From: Adenophora triphylla var. japonica
Lineage: Eukaryota > Streptophyta > Magnoliopsida > Asterales > Campanulaceae
Reading direction: 5' to 3'
Assembly (NCBI GenBank): GCA_022495995.1
Contig: JAFEMH010002552.1
Coordinates: 186,001 to 250,000, forward strand
Length of the DNA stretch: 64,000 nt
The notes under the pieces were generated by a model. That model was not told where the DNA came from and made no database searches. It was given only the letters and a program-made list of their open reading frames with translations. The position numbers and the translations under genes are program-made. Positions 33,791-45,341 of this stretch are shown piece after piece. Every line of letters starts with the position of its first letter. Position 1 is the first letter of the stretch.

Positions 33791-34459
33791 TATATATAAT
33801 AACAACAAAGTCTCCAATTCCTCCAAAAAATGTCACTATAAAGAGCAAACTAGCCATAAGATATTTCATTAATGGAAAATATATCTTTTTGATTAACTCC
33901 TAATTATTTCCCAAAAAAGATAGTCATACAATTTGTATTACACTTCAACTTTTTATCACTATATTCTCTATCCAACTACACCCATCCACACCACTGCCAC
34001 CATCGAACCAACACCACCGTAATACCACAACCGTCGTCAAACAACCAATGTTGTCAAGCCACCACCGTCGTCGGATCACCGCCACCACCATCTGAATTAA
34101 GCATACACATATACAAACACACCAGATCCAACCCACACACACACATACAAACACACTAGATATGAATTCAATTACAAACACACATCCAAATCCAACACAC
34201 ACGAACATGCACACACAAACAAAAAATACTAGATCTATATAGATTTGTTGTTAAATCATACACACACCAAAATCACTCGAGAAATCTCACGACTAGGAAG
34301 CAATAAATCGGTGACGTTTCAAGTATTAAGTTGGTGATGGTGTGTCGGTGGGAAAGGGTTGGGGAATGATAGGAAGAAGGAGAAATGAATTCCGTACTAA
34401 TGAGATCTAGATCTTGATTGGGTTCAAGATGGAGAGGGTGCGGAAAAAACGGAAGTGAC
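33791..34459. other. Unassigned sequence between Helitron and CACTA-1
   Basis: 670 bp. 33960-34260 is CA-rich (ACACACAC, CACCACC) on this strand, giving spurious open frames. 34290-34460 is more GC-balanced and could be the edge of a gene. The same flank resumes after CACTA-1 at 37449-37550. I see no domain in it. Confidence 0.4.
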
Positions 34460-34489
34460 AAGCACTACAACAAAAACAGGTTTTTGTGG

Positions 34490-34905
34490 CACTTTTTTAA
34501 GTGCCACAAATAAGAAAAAAGTGCCATAAAAGCTATTTCCGGCACATTTTTCGGCACTTTTATAAGTTTCGTAATAAGTCGTGTCGGCAATACTTCCCGG
34601 CACTTAAAAGTGCCACAATTTTCCGGCACTTTGAAAAGTGCCACAATTTTCCGGCACTTTTAAAAGTGCCACAATTTCCGGCACTTTTAAAAGTGCCACA
34701 ATTTCCGGCACTTTCAGAAATGCCATAATTTCCGGCACTTTAAAAAGTGCCACAATTTTTCGGCACTTTTAAAAGTGCCACAATTTTCCGGCAGTTTTTT
34801 AAGTGCCACAAATTTCCGGTGGTTTTGTAAGTGCCTCAAATTTTGGCATTTAAAAAAGTGCCTTAATTTTCCGACACTTTGAAAAGTGCCACACATTTTC
34901 GGTCA
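34490..34905. repeat. CACTA-1 left subterminal palindrome array
   Basis: About ten units of 26-35 bp with TTCCGGCAC, a short T/A run and AAAAGTGCCAC. Each unit is itself an inverted repeat. Such arrays are the known kind of binding site for CACTA TNPA-type proteins; binding here is inference. Confidence 0.88.
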
Positions 34906-35219
34906 TTTCATCAAACAGTTTACAAGCATAATTATGTCCAAATTAACTGCAAATGTTCAAGTCCTAAACAAACAAATTTGGGATTTCAATTCTGATGTCA
35001 AGTATTTTTTTTTTCAGCACAATCTAACCAAACTATTCAGCCAGTAAAAGAAACAAGGATTCAGCTCATCCAACTCAAACCGGCCAAAATTCAATTCTGA
35101 GAATCTAATGGCACAACATTTAAATAAATCCTTCAAACAGAAACACAAAAATGATCTCATGATACCAATGACAAATAAGATTCTTCAAACTCTCTGAAAT
35201 CAAACTATCAATCTTTCAC

Positions 35220-35527
35220 TTAAGAGGATGCACCGCTGCGCAAAACTTGATTCTTCTTGTTCTTCCTAGGAGCCAATTGAGTCTCAGGCTCTTTCTTCAC
35301 TTGGTTTACCTGGATGTGAGAGATATGAAGTGAATCCACATCCAAGCCCTTAACCTCAGCGTTACTCTCAGCATTCTTGAGCAAGTCAAGAATAAATTTT
35401 GCACCTTAACAGGCCAACGTCCTTGACCATTTGAATGGCGGTTCTTGGCCTGAGCAGTTCGTCCAACTCCACGGCAGAAACGTGTGAATGGAATGGCTTG
35501 CTTGTGGACAATAACCACCACCACCAT
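35220..35527 (-). pseudogene. Captured ribosomal protein L17 (uL22) C-terminal piece
   Basis: The frame reads [34 protein letters not shown], then after a one-base frameshift [33 protein letters not shown] and [17 protein letters not shown], ending RSGASS and a TAA at 35220. The conserved middle between HIQVNQ and the Lys-rich tail is deleted without disturbing the frame. Introns are not seen. It is a decayed copy of a cytosolic 60S protein gene; the parent lies elsewhere. Confidence 0.85.
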
Positions 35528-35544
35528 CCATCATCATCACCACC

Positions 35545-35576
<32 letters not shown>

Positions 35577-35580
35577 CATT
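35520..35580. repeat. (CAC)n/(CAT)n/(CAA)n microsatellite
   Basis: Trinucleotide run between the captured L17 and sarcosine-oxidase pieces. Confidence 0.85.
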
Positions 35581-35764
35581 AATAAAAACATAGAAATTAA
35601 AACTAAATCTCTCTGCCTCTCTCTCATCTATCTCTCTAACTCTTCTCTCTCTAATTTACTCTTCCAGCACCCTACCCACTACCCTTCATCATCTCCGGCA
35701 TCATTTCCGGCGACGGCGATGGCTACGGTGGCTCCTCCCCATCGCCAAAACTATTAAAAGTTGG

Positions 35765-36128
35765 AAAACCGCCTTGTGCTCTGCTTTAATTTTCCAATAG
35801 CATACGGTGGTTTCAATAGGATGTACGGTGGAGATGAAGCTGCCGATTTGAACTTTTTCAACCAATTTTGCCATCCAAGCTCCAACAGTATCACACTTGT
35901 TTCCCCAAATTCTTGCGCCATTGTTGTTCATATGCACGAAAATCCCATCTCGATCATCATCCTTATTCACAGTTATATTCACCACTTCCGTGTTGTCTCT
36001 AAGCAGAGCACCGTTCTTAACCGCCAGTGTCTGAAACATGGAGACAGCTTTTGTGGGTTTAATCGCACCACCAAGCTCACTCAACACCGCAACCCATTTC
36101 TCCGGCAACTCAATCCTGCCGGAGAATT
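35765..36128 (-). pseudogene. Captured sarcosine-oxidase-like segment
   Basis: About 120 codons: FSGRIELPEKWVAVL, GGAIKPTKAVSMFQTLAVK, NGALLRDNTEVVNITV, GNKCDTVGAWMAKLVEKV and PIETTVCYWKIKAEHKA. This is the middle of a plant FAD-dependent sarcosine/pipecolate oxidase. The FAD-binding N-terminus and the C-terminus are absent, so it cannot be an enzyme. No stop lies within it. Downstream sequence (below 35765) is unrelated. Confidence 0.8.
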
Positions 36129-36254
36129 CTTGAAGGTGAGGAGAGCAACGGCGTCGGAGGGAAAGACGACAAGGTTAGCTGGAGGGTCCCTGGCGGAAAT
36201 AGAGACGGCGAGAGAGAGAACGAGAGTGAGGGAGAGGATATGGGAAATGGGCAT
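36129..36254 (-). pseudogene. Captured first exon of an LRR receptor-like protein
   Basis: ATG at 36254 opens a 42-codon frame: a signal peptide (MPISHILSLTLVLSLAVSIS, cleaved near A-R-D) followed by the start of the LRR N-terminal cap (PSDAVALLTFK), typical of plant LRR receptor kinases. At 36128 the sequence changes to the sarcosine-oxidase piece in another frame, giving a TGA about 15 codons later. Sequence upstream of the ATG (36255-36360) looks like a captured 5' untranslated region. The host gene it came from is not in the window. Confidence 0.75.
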
Positions 36255-36299
36255 TGTAAGAGGAAGAATGAATGGGATTTGAGATGAAGTTTCATTGTG

Positions 36300-37004
36300 T
36301 TTCAGTTGTTGTGATTTGAGGGAGGGAGGGAGGCGCAGAAGGAGAGTAAAGAAAGAAAAAAAAATAGGGTTTTGCTACGATGAATTTGGACCATAGGAGT
36401 GTGTTTAATTAATGGTTCAGATTGATTAAAATGTCAATCCATGTGAACATAAAACAACCAATCAAGTGAAAATGTGTTTGTGTTTCCTTGAATAATTTGG
36501 ACCATTAGATCTAATTATTTATTATGTATTTAATGGTTAAGATTTTACTAAACCTAATGATCCATGTGAATGTTTGGGTTCAATGACTTATTGCCACCTC
36601 TTATTTTTATTTATTTATCATCAAAATTCTCTTTATGTTTATAATAATTAGCAAAAATAATAAATAACAAAAATTATATTTATCTTTTAAAGAAAATAAA
36701 GTATATAAAAGAAATTAGAAGAACGGATAATAGCATATACATTTTTTTTTATTTTTTCAATTTTTTTTTTGTATAAAGAAAATTATTTGAGATGTTGATT
36801 AATAGGAAATTTTTTAATAACTAATAATTAATAGTAATAAATTAAAAAAATACTTATTAATGAAGTTATTAATAATAAGCAATAATTAATTATACTTTTT
36901 TTTAATTTTTTAAAATCATATATCTGCCCCTAAACTCATATTCTAAACTATACTACTATAACTGCAAACTAATTACTAAAAGTGTAAGAAATTAGCGTCA
37001 CTTT
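36300..37004. other. AT-rich part of CACTA-1
   Basis: 36300-36365 is the probable captured 5' untranslated region. 36366-37004 is AT-rich with repeats such as TTAATAATAA. I see no gene there. Confidence 0.5.
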
Positions 37005-37430
37005 CGTCAAAATTTCAAAATTCGTGGCACTTTTAAAAAAGTGCCGAAAAATTAGCAGCACTTTTAAGAAAGTGCCGGAAAATTAGCGGCACTTTTGTAA
37101 AAGTGCCAGAAATTAGCGGCACTTTTTCAAAAGTGCCGGGAATTTAGGGGCACTTTTTCAAAAGTGCCGGATTTTGCGGCACTTTTAAGAAAGTGTCGAA
37201 AAATTAGCGGCACTTTTAAAGAAGTACCGGAAAATTAGCGGCACTTTTAAAAAAGTGCCGAAAAATTAGCGGCACTTTTGTAAAAGTGTCGGAAATTAGC
37301 GGCACTTCTAAAAAAGTGCCGGATATTTGTGGCATTTTCTGAAAAGTGCCGGAAATTTGTGGCACTTATTAAAAAAGTGCCGAAAATTGGTGGCACAAAA
37401 TTAAGTGTCGGATTAAAAGTGCCGGGAAAA
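37005..37430. repeat. CACTA-1 right subterminal palindrome array
   Basis: Same unit as the left array in opposite sense (GTGGCACTTTTaaaAAGTGCCGGAAA), roughly a dozen units. Confidence 0.88.
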
Positions 37431-37550
37431 GCCATTTTTCTTGTAGTGAAGAGAACGGCGGTGGGCATGTTTGACTGGTGGGGAAGAGGGTGTTGTTGAC
37501 GGCGGTACTAGATGTTAGCCGCATATACTAGTAATGCGAAGGAGGTTTAT

Positions 37551-37876
37551 TGTGAAAGCGGAATTACGTGAAGTGAGTCCCATGACTCACAGGATCTATT
37601 CCAAGACTCCCATATCATCTAAATATATTGTCCATATTGTGTCCTTTCCCTAATTTGTTAACTGTATTCTAGGAATTATAGTAAGCATATATTTTCTTTT
37701 CCTTGTAATTAGGTTGGTACAGTTTCTATATATTGGAATGAATCCATAAGGAAAAACCTAAGTTGGGTTCTATTCAAAATACTACTGCCGTGTTATCTCT
37801 CTCCCTCTCGGTTCTATCTCTTTCTTCTCTTGTGTGTGTTCTTTTCTTTTAACCATTGCAGGTGTTTATTCGTTCA
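37551..37876 (+). repeat. Copia-5 5' LTR
   Basis: Starts TGTGAAAGCGG and ends TTCGTTCA directly before the primer site. It contains TATATATTGG at about 37727. The left boundary rests on the TG start only. Confidence 0.7.
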
Positions 37877-37888
37877 TGGTATCAGAGC
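37877..37888 (+). promoter_or_regulatory. Copia-5 primer binding site
   Basis: TGGTATCAGAGC immediately after the LTR. Confidence 0.93.
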
Positions 37889-37900
37889 AATCTAAAAGCC

Positions 37901-39000
37901 ATGGGTGACGAGTCCAACAAATCCTCCAACACCATGGCTTCCAACGGTTCAGGGCAAGGTAACCTATCCTTAAATAATTACGGCCTCCCAACTCACTTCA
38001 ATGTCTAATCGTATATGGGGCATTGCAGACTATCCAATGAGAACTACCAAAACTGGAGTTCTCTCTTTCTCTCCATGCTTGAAACCCATTCTCTCACTCA
38101 TGTCGTGTCCGACAAAAATCAACCACCCCGCACTATTTCTCCTGCCAGCACCCCAAACCCTGAATTTGAAGCCTTTACACACACCTCCAGATTTGTCCTT
38201 GGATGGATCAAGGTAACTGTAACAGCCGAAGTTTAGCCTCATATGAATCATTGTTCTTCCGCACCCGAGGCTTGGGATCTTCTACCCAAAGAATTTGGGG
38301 TAGCTTCCGCCATACATATTCAAAAACTCCAAGAGGAACTACATGATCTCTCTTTATCCCCTAGTATGTCCATTCAAGATTATGTTCTTCGTGCTAAAAC
38401 CATTTCTTATTCTCTTACCCATGCGGGTGAGGCGGTCTCTAACCATACCCTATGTAGCCGTATCCTCGGTGGGTTAGGACACACATACAAAGAATTCATT
38501 ACTACCCAAAATTCTAAAGGTGATACCACAATTGATGATCTTAAAGACCTCCTCCTCCAGGAGGAAGCCCTTCAAAAGAAATTTTCTTCCTCACACCAGC
38601 CTAGTCTAAGTGCACTTACAGCCACTAAAGCCCCAGAAAAACCCACACCCACCATCCCTTCTCCCCATCACTCGACCACACCACTTCATAACCATCAGGG
38701 TGGGTTTCGACCTAGTGGTCAACCCCAGCAGGGTGGGTTCTTTTTTATGCCAAACACAAACAGAAGGGGTGGGCGTCAGAATAAAAGCAGGAACAAAAAT
38801 AGGAACCAAGGCCGTGGCATTTTACCCACTCCACCACACTTCCAACCTACTGCCATACCACCCCAGTTTCGTCCACAACCCACAGCCCCGGTTCCCTATA
38901 CTCCACAAAACCCTTTTTTGAGCCCGGATCCTAATGTCAAAAAATTTCAGATCTGCAATAAGAATGGACACGAGGCTGATACCTGTTATCAACGAGGTAA
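37901..39000 (+). pseudogene. Copia-5 gag
   Basis: ATG at 37901 opens MGDESNKSSNTMASNG. The frame shows LSNENYQNWSSLFLSMLE, EAWDLLPKEFG, LHDLSLSPSMSIQDYV and a Pro/Gly-rich tail. Two in-frame stops occur (TAA at 38006, TAG at 38234). The zinc knuckle near 38945-38990 reads FQICNKNGHEADTC: the first Cys is Phe, so RNA binding would be impaired. Confidence 0.85.
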
Positions 39001-39059
39001 TTTTGCTTATACTTCACATTACAATCCCAATCCGAGTTTTCCTTATGCTAGTTCTTCGC

Positions 39060-39443
39060 CCATGGCTCCCGTTTCATTTGTTCTTGATTTCGGAGCGACT
39101 AATCACATGACATCCACTCCGGATGTCCTGCAGCAGTATTCCCCTTACTCAGGTAATGATTTCATTACAGTAGCAAATGGCTCTTCTATTCCCATTGCTA
39201 ATGTTGGTTCTACTTCTTTTTCAACCAATAATCATACCTTTTCCATGAATAATTTTTTACATGTCCCCAAAATTAGTCATTCGTTACTCTCTATTCGCAA
39301 ATTTTGTCTTGACAATAATTGCTTCTTTGAACTAACGGCTTTTGGGTTTTGTGTGAAGGACCTTCGTACCAGGAGGATTATTGTTTCTGGCAGTAATACG
39401 GGCGACCTCTATACATTGACTTTTGTGCCTAATTCTCGCATCA
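39060..39443 (+). pseudogene. Copia-5 protease and start of GAG-pre-integrase
   Basis: FVLDFGATNHMTSTP shows the aspartic protease site with DFG in place of DSG. It continues HVPKISHSLLSIRKFCLDN and ends at the TCA target of CACTA-2. The open frame that runs to 39664 includes CACTA-2 sequence and is not real beyond 39443. Confidence 0.85.
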
Positions 39444-40977
39444 CACTACCAGAAACTGGTGTTTTAGTGACGCTTCCGTCGCTGAATAGCGACAGAATAA
39501 TTTTGGCGTCAAATTTAGCGACGGAATTTATTTCCGTCGCTAAAACGAATATTCTTCGAATATTCGTTTATTTACCGCCACTAAATTGGCGTCAACTTTA
39601 CCGACGGAATATTCCGTCGCTATCTCTATATCAGCGACGGAATTATTCCGTCGGTGAAAAGTAATTATTTTTTTATTTTTTTTAATCAGCGACGGAATAA
39701 TTCCGTCGGTGATTATAATATTTAATTTTTAATTATTTTTAATTAATCAGCGACGAAATAATTCCGTCGGTAAAAATTAAATATTTTTTATTTTTTTTAA
39801 ATAAAACCAGCGACGGAATATTTCCGTCGGTGATTAATTAATTTTGTTTAATTAATCACCGACGAAAATATTCTGTCACTGATTACAAAATTTAATTTTT
39901 AATTATTTGTAGAACTAATTAACAAAATAACTAACTGAAAACATTAAAAAATTTAAATGAAATGTTAGAAAATTGACTGGAATTTCAAAAAACTAACTGA
40001 AATTTTGAAAAACTAACTGAAAACGTTAAAAAACTAACTGGAAATGTTAAAAAATTGACTGGAATTCCAGCCTCCCCCGAGTTGATTACGGACTATTTTA
40101 GACTTGTTTGTACTATTTTATACTTGTTTGTAAACATTTGAGATATTTGGTACCTGCGGGAGCTCCTCCCCTCCCCTCCTCCCCTCTCCCCTCCCCCTTT
40201 CCCCCCTCCCGATTTGGTACGGTGATATTTAGTCTTTAGTTTGGTACGCTGATATTTGGTTTTTAGTTTTATAGTTTTAGTTTTATAAATTGAATTGTTA
40301 TATCAGGTACAAAAAATTTGGTTAATTGATATTTTATATTATTTTTTTAAATTTATTTCATTATCAGCGACGGAAATTTCCGTCGCTGAAATTAATTTAT
40401 TTTAATTAATTTTTATTCCAGCGACGGAAATTTCCGTCGCTATATCAATTAATTTTAATTTAATTTAATTTTAATTTTTATTTTCAGCGGCGGAAATTTC
40501 CGTCGCTGGAATAAAAATTAATTAAAACAAATTAATTTCAGCGACGAAAATATCCGCCGATGAAATTAATTTATTTTAATTAATTTTTATTCCAGCGACG
40601 GAAATTTCTGCCGCTGAAAATAATTTAATTTAATTAATTTTTATTTCAGCGACGAGAATTTTCGTCGCTGAAATTAAAATTTAATTTAAATTTTTATTTC
40701 ACCGGCGGAATATTCCGTCGCTGAAATGAAAATTTAATTAAATTAAATTGATTTAACGGCGAAAAATTCCGTCGCTGATGTCAAAAAATCACCGACGGAA
40801 TTAATTCCGTCGGTAAAATCAAAATATACCGGCGAAATTTGAGCCGTCGGAACCCAGCGGCGGGACGATAGCGGCGGATCACTGACGGAATTTTTCCGTC
40901 GCTGTTTAATTTTAGCGACGGAAATTTGGCTTTAGCGACGAAAATTTTCACCGCTAAAACCTGTTTTTCTGGTAGTA
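39444..40977. mobile_element. CACTA-2: non-coding CACTA-like element of palindromes
   Basis: 1534 bp with ends CACTACCAGAAACTGG and, reversed, TACTACCAGAAAAACAGG, target duplication TCA (39441-39443 and 40978-40980). The right terminus has TAGTA where TAGTG is expected. The interior is a series of GCGACGGAAnnTTCCGTCGC palindromes separated by AT-rich spacers, with a CCCCTCCCC tract at 40160-40210. No coding region. Confidence 0.9.
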
Positions 40978-40980
40978 TCA

Positions 40981-41986
40981 ACTCCTTGGCATTAATTAGG
41001 GAGCGTGCCTCATCCTCTACGTGGCATGCCCATCTAGGTCATCCTTCGTCTCATATTTTGCATTGTCTAGTCAATAAAGTGAGGATTCCGGCTAGCGATC
41101 CTCTTCAATGTGGGGAGATGTGTCATGTTTGCCCGTTAGGCAAATCTTGTAATCTTCCATTTCAACTTCGTTCTTTTAATTCTGCAAAACCTTTAGATTT
41201 ACTTCATTTGGATGTTTGGAGACCTTCCCCCATTCCGTCTGTTTCTGGATTCAAATACTATTTATCTATAGTAGATGATTTTTCTCGTTATGTATGGTTA
41301 TTTCCTTTATTTCACAAATCGTATGTGTTTCCCGTTTTTAGTGTCTTTAAAACTCTCATTGAAAATCAGCTAACACGGAAAATTTCGGCTATACATACTA
41401 TTAAAACTATTCAAACTGATGGGTGAGGAGAGTTCATAAATAGACAATTTGCTGCTTACTTGATTAAACATGGAATTGGTCACAAATCTTTTTGTCCCTA
41501 CACACCCTAACAGAATGGTGTCGTTGAGAGGAAACACTGTCATATAAATGAAATGGGTCTATGTTTACTTGCACAATCTCATGTTCCCGAGAAATTTTGG
41601 TTGGAAGCATTTTCTACTGCAGTTTTTCTTATAAATCAGTTGCCCATGCGACAACTCAAGTATATTTCTCCGTATGAAAAATTGTGAAAACGAAAATCGG
41701 ACTACAAGTTTCTTAAGACTTTTGGGTGTACATGTTTTCTGAACCTTGTTCCCTACAACAAACACAAACTCATGCTTAAATCTACACCGTATGTATTTTT
41801 AGGCTACGATTTAATGAGAAAAGGGTACCGTTGTTTCAATCCTTTGACTGGGCAGATCTATATTTCTCGTCATGTGTTATTTGACGAGTCATTTTTATTA
41901 CCCTGTTCAATCATTTTCTAATGATGTTCCTGCTTCGTCACTATCGCAGGTACACGTCAAATCAGTTGCTCCAGGTCCACTCTTAG
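40981..41986 (+). pseudogene. Copia-5 pre-integrase and integrase
   Basis: WHAHLGHPSSHIL and CHVCPLGKSCNLPF are the zinc-binding part. The core follows: LHLDVWRPSPIP, IVDDFSRYVWLFPL and QNGVVERKHCHINE, then FLINQLPMRQLKYISPYEKL. Stops occur after TIQTDG (41424) and in CPYTP-stop-QNG (41508). CACTA-3 cuts the frame at the TTC at 41987. Confidence 0.88.
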
Positions 41987-41999
41987 TTCCACTACAAGA

Positions 42000-42385
42000 A
42001 AATTCATTTATTGCAACAGCAAATATCGTTGCAAAAAATAGCATACCGTTGCAATAATTATTTTTTTGCAACGACATTTGTCATTGCAGGCTTGTTGCGG
42101 GAATGGCGTAGCTTTAGGGTTTTGCAACGACTTTTGTTGTTGCAAAAAATATATATTTTCGTAACGACTAATGTTGTTGCTAAATATCTGTCGTTGCAAA
42201 ATATAATTTGTATAACAACAACATAAGTTGTTGCAAAAGATAGTATTTACAACAACAATATAAGTCGTTGCAAAAGATAATATGTACAACAACAACATTA
42301 GTCGCTGCAAAAGATAGTAAGTTGCAAAGGATGGTATTTACATCAACAGAATAATTCGTTGCAAAAAATCAATATACAGCAACAG
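42000..42385. repeat. CACTA-3 left subterminal repeats
   Basis: Many TTGCAACGACttttGTTGTTGCAA-type inverted motifs. The same motif recurs at 61140-61260 and in the duplicated right end at 63820-63910. Confidence 0.85.
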
Positions 42386-43433
42386 AGAAATGAATTTTGT
42401 TTTTTTTTTTATCATAACCTGGTATTATATTTCAGTTTAACAAAAAAAATTATTTCAACAAAAGATTTGTAATAACAAATATTTTATATCCAAATAACTG
42501 CATACCAAATCCATCACCGTATTATAGTATTTGTTACAAATTGTAGCTTTAACATTCAAACAAAATCAAACAAAAGCATACACAATCTTCCTAGCTAGCT
42601 TCAACATGCAAAAACTATCACCTCCATAAACTTCAAGCTTCTATATGGCAATTCATACATAGGAGCTGGAATCCAAGCAATTAGATCAAATCGTCAATCC
42701 TGAACTAACACGCAAAAAAGGATTGAATATGGCAATTCATATCTACAACAAAGTATGGAGCGATAAAGATTTCGTTACATTTACGTGACAGTAAAGGAAC
42801 CCCCATATCATCTTTGAAGAATGCCTAGAGCAGTTACATAATGCCAAAACTTGACCCTTCTATCAAATGCTAAACTAACCATGCTACAAGAGGTCTATCA
42901 ACATTTGCTAGATCCAAGTCCAAGAACCAATTAACCTGTGTCGGGAGCTTACATGTATTCACACATATTCCCACACATTTGCTCTCCTCAAGGTATTTGC
43001 ATCTCTCAACAAACACCTGCATAAAATGCCAACATTAAATGTTTAATCACAGTTTTGGACTATTATAATCAAAATTAATCAGACCATCTGTAGGTCGAGT
43101 TGACTTCAGCATAATAGAGGAATTAAAATTATTACCCCACTCATCAACGACGTTCCATCAGGAAGATCTACTGAGTTAACTGTGCATTTGCCCATGAGCT
43201 ACTGACATGATATTGCAGTCACCCTTGCTTCGAGATGCAGAATGCAAAAACTTAGCATAAAAAACACTAACTGAGCACTCAAAACAACCTTGTTTGGTCA
43301 TTTCAAGGAAAGGAATACACAAACCTCCAAAGACGTTCAAAACATCCAGCTCCATAACTCTTACTAAGTTGTAGCTGCATTCAACAAACAACAGCTAATC
43401 AAACCGAACAGACAGAGCAGGGAATACACAAAC
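42386..43433. other. Downstream part of the captured sucrase/ferredoxin-like gene
   Basis: About 1 kb, AT-rich, presumably captured intron and 3' region. 43322-43390 resembles the end of the exon at 43434-43516 (both end ACGTnTTTGGAG before GTTTGTGTATTCC on the minus strand), suggesting a small local duplication. I could not place a clear last exon. Confidence 0.4.
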
Positions 43434-43516
43434 CTCCAAATACGTTTAATAATTTGCCCTTGCCTATATGCTGATCAAGCAATTCTGGCACATCACTGGG
43501 GGCAACATAACCATAC
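43434..43516 (-). pseudogene. Sucrase/ferredoxin-like gene, exon (C-terminal side)
   Basis: 83 bp between an AG acceptor and a GT donor. It completes the Trp codon of the preceding exon and reads YGYVAPSDVPELLDQHIGKG, then KLLNVFG. The splice phase with 43681-43986 is exact. Confidence 0.8.
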
Positions 43517-43680
43517 CTGAATAGAAAAAATAACAGGAGATATGCCAAACAATGAGTAACATTTTTACAGCATTATTTGATAATCATTAGTACAGAGTAC
43601 AGAGTACAAGGTACAAAGTAAAAAAAGGAAAAAGGAAAAAGGAAAACAAGAAAGCAATGTGAAAATAAAACTAGCCATAC

Positions 43681-43986
43681 CAATGACCGGTGATTTTCCC
43701 ATCTGCATCTGCACTAAAAATAATCAAGTTGCCTGCATATTTGTGGCCACCAACGTGCGAACAAGCACTCACAACTACCTGATCTTTCAACCCCTTCAGT
43801 TCAATCTCCTCCTTAAACTTTTCAATCAGAGCTGGTCCGCAAACACCACACCTTTTATCTCGACAACTATGAGCACACACATTTATGTGCGAGCCTGTCA
43901 GTACCTCCTGTATTCCAGAAGCCCACGGTTTGCCATTCACAAGCACATCTTCAACAAAACTGTCTACATCTGAATCCTTCAATCCC
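43681..43986 (-). pseudogene. Sucrase/ferredoxin-like gene, central exon
   Basis: 306 bp, fully open, with consensus splice sites. It reads GLKDSDVDSFVEDVLVNG, WASGIQEVLTGSHINVCAHS, CRDKRCGVCGPALIEKFKEE, VVVSACSHVGGHKYAGNLII and GKITGHW. The CxxC-containing CGVCGP and the HVGGHKYAGN motif identify the thioredoxin-fold sucrase/ferredoxin-like (AIM32-type) family, proposed Fe-S proteins. The exon itself looks undamaged. It belongs with exons near 59.5 and 59.8 kb, 15 kb away. Confidence 0.85.
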
Positions 43987-43999
43987 CTTTGATTACAGA

Positions 44000-45201
44000 A
44001 AATTAACGAAGTATATTTCTAAGAAAATCTCATTATTCACTAACCATCAGCAAATCACACGAGCATTAAGAGTTCAATAAAGTAAAGCTGTAACAAATAA
44101 TTCAAACTTTTATACATTTCGATTGATTCTGTTTCAATAACTTAGGCTGCAATTTGGACCCAAGTTCTTAGAAAAACTACTGCCCTAGCAAATTGCATTG
44201 TGTGACAGGTGAGAGGCATTTTGTGCATTAAAATAAGATACTCAACCTTCACATTCGTACATGATTGGTTTAAGATTAACAAAATTGTAGAAGCAATTGG
44301 TGACTTGTGCTTAGTTAGAATATGAAGTTTGAGTATCTTCTTATTCACTCACCATCAGTGAACCCCAAAAGGCGTTTAAGTAGAACAATTATAGAACACA
44401 TCCATTGAGAAGATCACAATTGGAACCCGGTAGAGGTATTTAATGATTTGAAATTATAACTCATTCAAATATGGAAACCAAAACCTGTATTACTGACGCC
44501 ATGTAAGTGTCCATCCTGGGAGCCAAATATTGAGTAAATAGTCTTGAGAGATCTCTCAGTAAGTCTTGATAGTCACTCCTATATTAGACACAAAGAATAC
44601 TTTTCAATAACTTCGATTGCATAAACAAATTCATTCGATCAATATGAAACCATATATACATATCCTTTAGACCTTTAATACATACCTATAGTCAGAACTA
44701 AAACGATGTGTCTCAAATAGAGATAACATCCCTTCCATCTCAATCAGGGGAGCAAAAGAGATGGACATCATTAAAAAGACATTACCCGACAAACTCGTCA
44801 TACACTAAGATCATCATGAAGATGTAGAACCAAGCGTGGTAAAGCAGCATGCACCTACAACGAGCCATGAAAACATTAACCCAGAAAATTCCAACATCAT
44901 TCATCTGTAAAGGAAGGGGGTGAAGTTTGACTTCAACTGAGTTCAAAAAGAAAATGGAGTCACATGTCAGTATATGGATCATGTTAAACGAATATGGGTT
45001 TCAAGCAAATGGAGTCACATGACATTTCAAGCCACTTGCATGAGTTAGCAACCCATTCAAAGTAAATACAGTGGAGATGAAAAGCAAAGAGGCCAGCTAA
45101 CTAACAGAGCATGAGGGTTTCAAGAAAATGAAGCATATTTTTTGTTTAAATGGGAAGAGATTCCATCAGTAAAGATATTAATAGGAATATACAAGTGGTG
45201 A

Positions 45202-45235
<34 letters not shown>

Positions 45236-45236
45236 C
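44000..45236. other. Captured intron-like sequence with internal duplicate
   Basis: No exons recognised. 44075-44330 is clearly similar to 55460-55660 plus 59142-59190 (interrupted there by the LINE), for example ACAGGCATTTTGTGCAT and TAAGATACTCAA. The duplicate marks both ends of the thioesterase-containing block. A (GA)n run lies at 45205-45233. Confidence 0.6.
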
Positions 45237-45341
45237 CATCAGCAGGCTCAGTTGAGAGCATGTTTGCAATGTGGGCTACTGAAGCATCTAAGCCTTCTAT
45301 ATCATCAGGGCCAACTTCTGAAAGCTCTCCAACATCAAACC
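45237..45341 (-). pseudogene. Acyl-protein thioesterase exon 4 (5'-half copy)
   Basis: 105 bp with AG and GT borders, FDVGELSEVGPDDIEGLDAS then VAHIANMLSTEPAD. The phase joins the exon at 45436. In plant acyl-protein thioesterases this precedes the nucleophile segment. Here the next exon is not downstream but 10 kb upstream (55219). Confidence 0.85.

Larger units (their letters stand above)
34463..37448 (-). mobile_element. CACTA-1: CACTA element carrying three host gene pieces
   Basis: 2986 bp with ends CACTACAACAAAAACAGG and, reversed, CACTACAAGAAAAATGGC, and the 3-bp duplication AAG (34460-34462 and 37449-37451). Both ends carry arrays of GGCACTTTTaAAAGTGCC palindromes. There is no transposase. 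The interior holds fragments of three host genes on the minus strand. It fits a non-autonomous CACTA that transduplicated host genes. Confidence 0.95.

Noticed and set aside
33945..34214. Cys/Val-rich minus-strand frame of 89 codons
   Set aside because: It is a translation of CA-rich repeats, with no domain and no homologue that I recognise.
39444..39664. C-terminal 70 codons of the gag/protease frame starting at 38243
   Set aside because: These codons are CACTA-2 sequence read through past its insertion point.
43671..43986. A complete, functional sucrase/ferredoxin-like gene
   Set aside because: The exon is intact, but the N-terminal exons are incomplete, the last exon is unclear and the locus lies inside a CACTA element with 12 kb of insertions in one intron.
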